A stretch of DNA of 64,000 nt from Palsa-504 sp963753195. Lineage in GTDB: Bacteria > Actinomycetota > Actinomycetes > Streptosporangiales > Streptosporangiaceae. Positions 58,171 through 64,000 of the stretch are shown here, in pieces. Location of the stretch: the NCBI GenBank assembly GCA_963753195.1, contig CAVWBH010000001.1:744001-808000 (forward strand). Reading direction: 5' to 3'. Made by a program: the position numbers and the translations under genes. Positions within the stretch are counted from its first letter, which is position 1; the number at the start of each line of letters is the position of its first letter. The notes under the pieces are model-generated. The model worked only from the letters and a program-made list of their open reading frames with translations, did no database searches and was not told the origin of the DNA.

Positions 58171-58635
58171 ATGCCCTACACCGTGGATTTCAGCACCGTC
58201 TCGACCGTTGGCCTGGAATCGTCGCCGGTTGCAGCCGCGCTCGCTGGCCTGCGGGCTAATGAGGCCCGCTACTTCAAGAACAAGTATGACCACGTCTTCA
58301 CGGTGGAGCCCGCGGGCGACGCCCAGGAGACCATCGACTGGGTGCACCGGATTCTTGCGGAAGAACGCGACATCATCATCTCGTCTCCCCCTCTGGAGGC
58401 GACGGCCTTCCAGGTCGAGGGCATCCGGATGGCCTACATCTTCTACCAGAGCGGTCTGTCCATCAACGTGATGTACACCGTCGATGACCCCAAGAAGCGG
58501 GCGGTCGGGTTCAAGCTGTCCGAGGGGATGGAAGTCCCCGCGGAACTCGCCTCGCGGTTCAAGTTCGCGAGGCAGAGGTCGAAGCTGGCCGGAACCATTC
58601 GCGGTTCCTTCTTCACCATCAAGAACGAGTACTGA
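58171..58635 (+). CDS. Conserved-looking hypothetical protein
   Basis: A 154-residue soluble protein with a balanced composition unlike shadow frames: MPYTVDFSTVSTVGLESSPV, a helix LAGLRANEARYFKNKYDHVF, ETIDWVHRILAEERDIIISS, MAYIFYQSGLSINVMYTVDD and a basic end RQRSKLAGTIRGSFFTIKNE. No signal peptide, membrane segment or known motif. The ATG has a ggcgag-like site. It sits alone between the crotonase and a reverse-strand acyl-CoA dehydrogenase, so context suggests but does not prove a role in acyl-CoA metabolism. Confidence 0.7.
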   Translation: MPYTVDFSTVSTVGLESSPVAAALAGLRANEARYFKNKYDHVFTVEPAGDAQETIDWVHRILAEERDIIISSPPLEATAFQVEGIRMAYIFYQSGLSINVMYTVDDPKKRAVGFKLSEGMEVPAELASRFKFARQRSKLAGTIRGSFFTIKNEY

Positions 58636-58656
58636 CCCCGGCCGGCTCCGATCGCG

Positions 58657-59862
58657 CTAGGCCGTTGCCGCGGCGCGCTCTCCGGTCAGGAACACCTTGC
58701 GCCCGGGGTAGTCCGGGCGGGGCAGGCCCAGGTCGTGCTGGGCGACGATGGTCCGGAACACCTCGACCGTGCCGCCGGGGACCGCGGAGTGCTGGGCCAC
58801 CCGGTGGCCGTACTCGATGATGCCGTCGCCCAGGGCGCCCTCCGCGCCGTGGGGGATGGTCGCGGCCGGCCCGACCAGGTCGATGAGCTGCTCGAAGCCC
58901 AGCCGGACCGTGTCCGAGCCCTTGATCTTGCCCATCGCTGTCGGGGTGCAGGCGCTGCCTTCCATCTCGGTCAGCAGGCGGCCGATCCCGGCCAGGAAGG
59001 CCTTGTCGTCGATCATCGGCCCGTTACCGTCCGGGGCATCCTTGGCCCAGTCCAGAGCCACGTCGACCGACTCTGCCAGGTGACGAACGATGCCCGCGCC
59101 GGGGCCGATCTCCTCGAGCTTGCTGGCCGGGCCGTCGAGGTGGTGCTCGGCGTCCAGCGGGCCGTGCAGGGTGGACCAGCCGTTGTTGACCTCGCCGATG
59201 CGGTACCGGTCGGGCAGGCGGATGTCGCTGTAGAAGCTGACGTTGGTGGTCTCGTCGCCGATGGTGGGCAGCGGCTGCCGCTCGAAGCCGGGTGAGCTGG
59301 TCGGCACCAGGAACATGGTCATGCCCTTGTGCTTGGGCAGCGTCGGGTCAGTCCGCGTGATGAGGAAGATGTGCGTGGCGTACTGGGCGTTGGAGGTGAA
59401 GATCTTCTGCCCGTTGATGACCCATTCATCCCCGTCACGGACCGCCCGGGTCTTGGCGTTGGCGATGTCGGACCCGCCGTCCGGCTCGGTGTAGCCCTGC
59501 GCGATCCGGACCGTGCCATTGGCCACGCCGGGCTTCAGCTCGTCGCGCAGCGACGGGGCCCCCTCCTTCTCGACGGCCGGCCAGCACAGGGAAGTCGTCC
59601 CGAGCATGACGTTCGTCGGCAGTGCGGATTCGAGGATCTTGACACGCACATCGTCCAGCTCGGCGCCGCCGTCCTCCTTCCGCCAGCGCGGCCACAGCCA
59701 GCCCTTGGCGCCCAGCGCGAGGTAGAACCCCTCGTCGTAGGTCGAGGACCGCTCGCGCATGCCCTCTTTCACCTCGTCAGTCAGGTGCTCATCCAGGAAC
59801 GCGCGCACCTCCTTGGCGAACGCCTGCTGATCTTCGGTGAGGGCAACGACTGAGAAATCCAT
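58657..59862 (-). CDS. Acyl-CoA dehydrogenase
   Basis: A 401-residue acyl-CoA dehydrogenase. N-terminal helices have AFAKEVRAFLDEHLTDEVKE and LGAKGWLWPRWRKEDGGAEL. The FAD/substrate block is TVRIAQGYTEPDGGSDIANA followed by WVINGQKIFTSNAQYATHIF. Glu is present in GPLDAEHHLDG at the FadE29-type base position, and the medium-chain Glu near the C-terminus is replaced (VPGGTVEVFRTIV). It resembles mycobacterial actinobacterial-type FadEs that work in pairs; no second subunit is adjacent here. The ATG start is followed in transcription by nothing obvious; the hypothetical gene converges on it. Confidence 0.87.
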   Translation of the reverse strand: MDFSVVALTEDQQAFAKEVRAFLDEHLTDEVKEGMRERSSTYDEGFYLALGAKGWLWPRWRKEDGGAELDDVRVKILESALPTNVMLGTTSLCWPAVEKEGAPSLRDELKPGVANGTVRIAQGYTEPDGGSDIANAKTRAVRDGDEWVINGQKIFTSNAQYATHIFLITRTDPTLPKHKGMTMFLVPTSSPGFERQPLPTIGDETTNVSFYSDIRLPDRYRIGEVNNGWSTLHGPLDAEHHLDGPASKLEEIGPGAGIVRHLAESVDVALDWAKDAPDGNGPMIDDKAFLAGIGRLLTEMEGSACTPTAMGKIKGSDTVRLGFEQLIDLVGPAATIPHGAEGALGDGIIEYGHRVAQHSAVPGGTVEVFRTIVAQHDLGLPRPDYPGRKVFLTGERAAATA

Positions 59863-60055
59863 CCTCTGGCCTTCCTAACGGCTGAACTCTGTGAGACATC
59901 GCCGCCGCAGGTCCACGGCCGGAACGCGGCGGCGCGGCGCTGATGTGGCATGTCATTATCAACCATTGTGCGCCATTGGTCGGGATGGGCCGCCGGCGGC
60001 ATCCCTTCGGGCCGCCGGAGGCCGATGTCTGGCGGATGCCGACCCGCGGCTGCCC

Positions 60056-60985
60056 TCAGGCCCGCAAGAGGCGGTGCATCGCCTCGAGCGAGTCCCTGGA
60101 CATGCGCTGGGAGACGGCCGCGGTGGTGATCCGCGAGGAGCCGTGGAACGTCCCCGGGTACAGGTGCAGCTCGACGGGGACACCCGCCTGGACGAGCCGC
60201 TGGGCGTACTCGATGCCCTCGTCACGCAGCGGGTCGAATTCGCACACGGCGACGTATGACGGCGGCAGCCCGGTCAGGTCCGCTGCGCGCGCGGGTGCCG
60301 CGTATGCGGTGGCCTGCTGCCCGGCAAGGTAGTGCTGCCAGGTGAGGATCACATTCGCCCGGTTGGCCACCGGCGTGTCGGTGTAGGCCCGCATGGAAGG
60401 GGTTTCCAGCCGGTCGTCGAGCTCGGGGATGCTGAGGTACTGCAGGCACAGCTCCGGGCCGCCCTGGTCCCGTGCCATCAGCGCGGTCGCGGCGGCCAGG
60501 CCGCCGCCGGCGCTGTTGCCCGCCACGCCGATATGCCGCGGGTCAACGCCCAGTTCCGCGGCGTTCTTGGCCAGGTAAGTCAGCGCGGCGAAGCAATCAC
60601 GCAGTCCCGCCGGGAATGGCTGCTCGGGAGCGAGCCGGTACTCCACCGACACCACCACGGCCTCCACGATGCCGGCGATCTCCCGCGTCCTGGCATCATC
60701 CCCGTCCACGCTGCCGATGACAAACCCGCCGCCGTGGATGTACAGCAGCCCGGGCAGGACCTCGCTGTGCCCGGCGGGTGCGTAAACCCGCACCGCGACA
60801 TCTGGATCGTCCGCCAGGCCCGGCACCAGCCGATCAGCAACGGCCAGCGGGATGGGCGACTCGTAGGCGGGAGCCGCGCCGCGCCGCCGCGCGCTCGCGG
60901 CACGCGCGCGGGCAGGATCGGACAGGTCTTCCGCAGGCATCGCCGCGAGCCAGGGGACCAGTTCAGGGTCAAAACGGTACGTCAT
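60056..60985 (-). CDS. Alpha/beta-hydrolase of the hormone-sensitive-lipase group
   Basis: A 309-residue esterase of the HSL/bacterial family IV type. The oxyanion motif is YIHGGGFVIG, the nucleophile elbow is GVAGNSAGGGLAA, and the acid and base residues lie in CEFDPLRDEG and LYPGTFHGS. An N-terminal cap region (1-75) is present. Typical substrates are short acyl esters and lactones, and such enzymes often accompany acyl-CoA catabolic genes, which fits the neighbourhood. The ATG at 60983-60985 has aaggagcc at good spacing; the frame is open a little farther upstream. Confidence 0.88.
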   Translation of the reverse strand: MTYRFDPELVPWLAAMPAEDLSDPARARAASARRRGAAPAYESPIPLAVADRLVPGLADDPDVAVRVYAPAGHSEVLPGLLYIHGGGFVIGSVDGDDARTREIAGIVEAVVVSVEYRLAPEQPFPAGLRDCFAALTYLAKNAAELGVDPRHIGVAGNSAGGGLAAATALMARDQGGPELCLQYLSIPELDDRLETPSMRAYTDTPVANRANVILTWQHYLAGQQATAYAAPARAADLTGLPPSYVAVCEFDPLRDEGIEYAQRLVQAGVPVELHLYPGTFHGSSRITTAAVSQRMSRDSLEAMHRLLRA

Positions 60986-61223
60986 CGGACGGCTCCTTGA
61001 AATCCTGCCCATCCCAGGCATCGCTGATCTGACTACCAGTGTGGATCTCAGTAGAAGCCTCGTCGACGGTCAGGACCCTTAGCGGGGGGTGGACGTGCCC
61101 CGAAAGTGCCCCGTCGCCAGCCCCTGCCAGGCGACCAAGGCGAAGTGTCGTTAACCACGTCACTTCCGCGTTTTGGCAGCGCTGGTCGGCGTAGGCTGGC
61201 TGTTAGTGCCTGATAGCAGCGAC

Positions 61224-61462
61224 ATGGGAGGTCCTTGTCCCCGATGCGGTCGTACTGCTGCTTTCGCGTTGGCCGCGTCGCCCGTGAACCTCACGTCAAA
61301 TGCTGAGGAACGCACCGTCGTGTTGACGTGTATGGGTGCCAGGATGCCATGGTTGTAGTCGAGCGCTCGATCGAGGACCCAACTCGGGAAAGACCTGGTG
61401 TCTACTACGCTCCCTCCGGTTACTGGCCACTCACCACCACCGCCTGGAAGGAACCAGCGTGA
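61224..61462 (+). pseudogene. Small zinc-ribbon protein with a one-base frameshift
   Basis: From ATG 61224 the frame gives MGGPCPRCGRTAAF with a C-x2-C knuckle, then SPVNLTSNAEERTVVLTCMG and an early stop at 61356-61358. Adding one base near 61335 restores the second knuckle (CMGCQDAMVVVERSIEDPT) and continues RERPGVYYAPSGYWPLTTTA to TGA at 61460-61462. That stop overlaps the GTG of the phosphodiesterase gene by 4 bp. The corrected protein is about 79 residues, two CxxC knuckles and a short C-terminal tail, like small actinobacterial zinc-ribbon proteins. The indel may be real or technical. Confidence 0.55.
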
Positions 61463-62016
61463 AAATCGGCCTCATCTCCGACACCCACATCCCCTCCATG
61501 GGCCCCGAACCACCCGCCGAAGTCAAAACCGCCTTCCAGGGCGTCGACCTCATCATCCACGCCGGCGACGTCTACACCGAAGACTGCATCCACTGGCTCG
61601 AGCAGATCGCCCCCGTCGAAGCCACCACCAACAGCTTCCACCACGTCGGCGAAGGCGCCCCCCGCATCAGCAAGCCCATCACCGTCGAGGTCGAAGGCCA
61701 CACCATCGGCGTCATCCACAAACTCGACCTCCGCTACTACCCCGACGACATCTACCCCCACAGCCTCGATCGCTACCCCGAGACCAAAAGCCTCAAAGCC
61801 GAGCTCCTCGAGGTCTTCGGCAAACCCGTCGACATCGTCGTCCTCGGCTACACCCACGAAGTCATGGTCGAAACTCACGACGACGTCCTCTTCGTCAACC
61901 CCGGCAGCCCCACCATGATCGGCAACAGCAGGAAAATGGGACACGTCGCCACCATGGAACTCAACGGCGACGACGTCGACGTCGAACTCATCCCTCTCGC
62001 CGACGTGAACTCCTGA
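61459..62016 (+). CDS. YfcE-type metallophosphoesterase
   Basis: A 185-residue calcineurin-like phosphodiesterase of the YfcE/MJ0936 type. Metal ligands are in KIGLISDTHIPSMG (Asp-x-His), DLIIHAGDVYTED (GD), the Asn in VEATTNSFHHVG (usually GNCD), IGVIHKLDL and VVLGYTHEV. A typical strand VLFVNPGSPTMI closes the fold. GTG 61459 overlaps the stop of the corrected zinc-ribbon frame. Codon choice is striking: nearly all C-ending with CCC, AAA, GAA and AAC preferred, unlike neighbouring genes that use G-ending codons, which suggests recent acquisition. Confidence 0.85.
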   Translation: MKIGLISDTHIPSMGPEPPAEVKTAFQGVDLIIHAGDVYTEDCIHWLEQIAPVEATTNSFHHVGEGAPRISKPITVEVEGHTIGVIHKLDLRYYPDDIYPHSLDRYPETKSLKAELLEVFGKPVDIVVLGYTHEVMVETHDDVLFVNPGSPTMIGNSRKMGHVATMELNGDDVDVELIPLADVNS

Positions 62017-62434
62017 GCCAAAGCCACCTCCGAGGAACCTCCCCCCTCCCGAAGCGGCATAATGCCCGCCCGACCCCCTTCGAGGTTCTTCCCCTCCCCC
62101 CATGCGGGCCAGGGGGGTCCGAAGGTCCCGAGGGTCCGGCAGCCCGGCAGCCCGGCTGGCCGCTATCGCGGCAATTCGGCACGAGGCGGCAGGCGTTCTA
62201 CTGCCGACTCCGCGACGACGCCGACCGTGCTGAACGCATAGAAGACCGTGCAAGTTCCCCCGAGAGGACGCGGAAGTAGGCGGTTCCCAGAGGCCCGTGG
62301 TGCTGCACGGCCTTGTCCCGGTCACGTCCACCGCCTCGAGGCCCATTCGCCAGCTTCGCCATGTCGGCGAGTTCGTTGCCGTCGGCGTCCGAGAAGATGT
62401 CGGTGTAGACGAGGTGCCCAGCCGATCGGCAGCG
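62017..62434. other. Gap between metallophosphoesterase and oxidase genes
   Basis: 418 bp with no supported gene. The reverse strand has a start-less frame (about 62200-62438) reading GHLVYTDIFSDADGNELADM that looks protein-like but is closed upstream by TGA; it may be a gene fragment. C-rich runs and short ggcagcccggcagcccgg repeats lie near 62140. Confidence 0.5.
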
Positions 62435-62959
62435 TCAGAACCGAAAGCGTGTTAGGCCACCTGGTTCCGCCCCCAAGGTCACGATCGCCGAGCGTGGCTC
62501 AATGCGATACACGTTCCACGGTGGCGGTCCTTGCGAGGGTGCGTTGAACGGGGCAGTAATACCCTGCCCGCTTTCGTCAGGCTCGGCAGGCCAGCCCTGG
62601 GCCGCCCACGCCTTCGCGATACGCGCCAGTGCGCCCGGCTCGGTCACTCGCACAGCGTCGCCCTCCATCACGACGTCCGCGTCGCGGATCGACACCGCGA
62701 CCGAACACCGTGGATCGCGCATGACATTGCGCCCCTTCCGCGTGCCTGCGCCCGTCTGGAACCAGAACGTGCCGTCCATCCACAAGGCACCGACGGCAGT
62801 CACATGCGGGCTGCCGTCCTCGTTGACGGTGGACAGCCAGGTCGTACGGGAGTTCCGCGCGTCCGGAGCTGGCACCGACCCCGCGTCGAGCTTCTCCACA
62901 ACGGCGGCCCAATCCACCGGCGGCAGCCCATCCGCCTGACCCAGATTGGTGATCTCCAT
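62435..62959 (-). CDS. Pyridoxamine 5'-phosphate oxidase-like FMN/F420 split-barrel protein
   Basis: A 174-residue split-beta-barrel protein: TTWLSTVNEDGSPHVTAVGA, LWMDGTFWFQTGAGTRKGRN, MRDPRCSVAVSIRDADVVME and GDAVRVTEPGALARIAKAWA. The N-terminal EKLDAGSVPAPDARNSR is typical of PNPOx-like/F420-dependent FDOR-type proteins of actinobacteria. FMN or F420 use cannot be separated from sequence alone. ATG 62957-62959 is chosen; the open frame runs farther upstream (to 63070) through an Arg/Ala-rich stretch. It ends with the usual RFRF tail. Confidence 0.82.
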   Translation of the reverse strand: MEITNLGQADGLPPVDWAAVVEKLDAGSVPAPDARNSRTTWLSTVNEDGSPHVTAVGALWMDGTFWFQTGAGTRKGRNVMRDPRCSVAVSIRDADVVMEGDAVRVTEPGALARIAKAWAAQGWPAEPDESGQGITAPFNAPSQGPPPWNVYRIEPRSAIVTLGAEPGGLTRFRF

Positions 62960-63161
62960 AAGGCACCCCTTCCCAGCGGCCATCCTGGCTAACAGCATCT
63001 GGTCGATACGACGCGCGGCGACCGCGATAGTCATCGCGTAACGCGGGTCACGAGCCATCCGAGCGCGCACAAAGCCTTCGGCTGACGCGCATGTGCCCCC
63101 AATGTGCCCCGCTGCGCCGCATGCTTCGCTACATTGCAGGTCAGGGCCCTATGAGGGGGGT

Positions 63162-63547
63162 GAGCCGGCCTGTAGGCCGGGTTCTGTGCGCCCGCTTGCG
63201 GCGGGGCGGCGGTCATCCATCTAGGGCTGCCGTTGCCGACAGCCTCGTGCGGTCTACCCGCGAGCATCGGGCGGGCCGCCCTCGATCGCTCGCGCAGAGA
63301 ACCGTGGTTCCCCTCTTGACCTTGCTCCGGGTGGGGTTTACCGAGCCGCCGCAGTCACCTGCAGCGCTGGTGGTCTCTTACACCGCCGTTTCACCCTTAC
63401 CCCGCGTCAAGACGCGGGGCGGTCTGTTTTCTGTGGCACTATCCCGCGGGTCACCCCGGGTCGGCGTTACCGACCACCCTGCCCTGTGGAGCCCGGACCT
63501 TCCTCGCCGGGCTTGCGCCCGGCGCGACCGCCCGGCCGACTCACCCG
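63162..63547 (-). ncRNA. rnpB: RNase P RNA, bacterial class A
   Basis: The reverse strand carries the universal landmarks of RNase P RNA. The 5' part has gaggaaagtccgggctcc (63490-63510 region), then acagaaaaca, ggtaagggtgaaacggcggt (63383-63406 region), gtaagagaccaccagc, and the 3' segment gggtagaccg. It ends with acagaacccggcctacaggc, the P1/P4-proximal acagaa box, at about 63165-63188. The length (about 386 nt) and order match actinobacterial class A. The 5' and 3' ends are estimated from the P1 pairing. Confidence 0.92.
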
Positions 63548-63575
63548 GATCTAGGATACCGCCAGGAGGTTCGGC

Positions 63576-64000
63576 TCAGCTGACCCGGCCGGGGACGTTG
63601 GGGGTCAGGTCGTCCCGCTGCTCGCCGTCTGGCCGCGGCGCGGGCGGCTGCGGCGCGGGCCGGACCCGGGCCGGGGCGAACGCCAGGCCCGCGGCCAGGC
63701 AGGCGAAGGGAAGAACGGGAAGCAGATACCGGTAGTCGAAGTCGGCGACCGCGATCGGACCCACCAGCAGCACGACGCCGATAACCCAGGGCAGCATGCT
63801 GCCGGCCCGCCGCGACCAGGCCAGCCGGGGCCGCCGTTCCCGGAAGCCGGTGATCCGCACGATCCCGCCGAGCCCCATCAGCATGATGAGCCCGAACAGC
63901 GGGCCCCAGGTGTAGACGATCTTCTGGTACAGCACGATAGGGGCCGCGGCCGGCTCGACGAACCTGCTCGGCTCGGCGTGGCCGTAACTGACCGCGTCCT
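63576..64000 (-). CDS. C-terminal part of a polytopic membrane glycosyltransferase-like protein
   Basis: The reverse-strand frame enters from beyond 64000 and ends at TGA 63576-63578; about 141 residues are visible. DAVSYGHAEPSRFVEP is an extracytoplasmic loop, followed by VYTWGPLFGLIMLMGLGG, then WVIGVVLLVGPIAVADFDYR, YLLPVLPFACLAAGLAFAPA and a Pro-rich cytoplasmic tail. YRYLLPVLPF resembles the last helices of ArnT/PMT-like GT-C glycosyltransferases. The catalytic part lies outside the window, so the name is tentative. It lies just after rnpB on the same strand. Confidence 0.5.
   Translation of the reverse strand, partial: DAVSYGHAEPSRFVEPAAAPIVLYQKIVYTWGPLFGLIMLMGLGGIVRITGFRERRPRLAWSRRAGSMLPWVIGVVLLVGPIAVADFDYRYLLPVLPFACLAAGLAFAPARVRPAPQPPAPRPDGEQRDDLTPNVPGRVS

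Noticed and set aside
61090..63115. Paired gtgcccc motifs near 61095 and 63090 as att sites of an integrated element
   Set aside because: Only short matches, no integrase or target-gene duplication; base composition makes such matches likely by chance.
1..64000. CRISPR arrays, transposases, prophage genes, biosynthetic gene cluster
   Set aside because: No regularly spaced repeats, no transposase or integrase proteins and no NRPS/PKS-type genes were found on either strand.

Overview
The window is high-GC (about 70%), gene-dense DNA with many GTG starts and 4-bp ATGA/GTGA gene overlaps. It carries a SepH-type septation protein, a fused TrpE-TrpG, ThyX, a RamB/isocitrate lyase divergon, Nei2 and a GlgC/GlgM pair. 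This points to an actinobacterium, probably a filamentous one of the Streptosporangiales/Streptomycetales kind; the genus cannot be read from the sequence. No tRNA, CRISPR array, complete insertion sequence, prophage or plasmid gene was seen. The only stable RNA found is rnpB.

Layout. 0-6.2 kb: start of a DUF885 gene, a frameshifted 3-hydroxyacyl-CoA dehydrogenase remnant, a mycothiol-dependent-type DinB protein, DNA polymerase X, a GT87 mannosyltransferase, a small membrane protein and CcdA. 6.2-19.9 kb: an AbiEi-like/DUF559 protein, a class-I glutamine amidotransferase, a flavohemoglobin-like reductase with no stop before thyX, thyX, surE, trpEG behind a Trp-codon leader peptide and attenuator, a membrane-anchored esterase, XdhC, a threonine/serine dehydratase, a DUF4032 protein and a secreted two-domain protein. 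20-26.3 kb: AI-2E transporter-glgC-glgM, then an ornithine-cyclodeaminase homologue directly followed by an ammonia-lyase homologue that lacks the MIO tripeptide. 26.4-32.8 kb: a tightly overlapping redox operon (anchored Ser/Pro-rich protein, ApbE, ferric-reductase-like membrane protein, NuoF-like protein, small ferredoxin), followed by a membrane-anchored protein and an OmpR-type two-component system. 32.9-42.4 kb: hydrolase, mini-GntR, ramB/aceA, MMPL exporter, MarR, sepH. 42.5-53 kb: PEBP lipoprotein, a frameshifted membrane-anchored low-complexity gene, nei2, VOC protein, NlpC/P60 protein, MFS exporter with TetR regulator, small metabolic proteins, a peroxiredoxin-like protein and an oxidoreductase remnant. 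53-64 kb: an XRE-cupin regulator divergent from a heteromeric acyl-CoA dehydrogenase/MaoC hydratase operon, more acyl-CoA genes, an esterase, a zinc-ribbon/phosphodiesterase pair, a flavin-type oxidase, rnpB, and the end of a membrane glycosyltransferase-like gene.

The coherent units are: (i) the redox operon with its adjacent two-component system, whose two promoter regions share an 8-bp motif; (ii) the trp leader/attenuator/trpEG unit; (iii) the RamB/AceA glyoxylate-shunt divergon; (iv) the acyl-CoA oxidation block with its own regulator; and (v) the OCD plus MIO-less lyase pair. Several genes carry single-base frameshifts, so genuine decay and sequencing indels both need to be considered.
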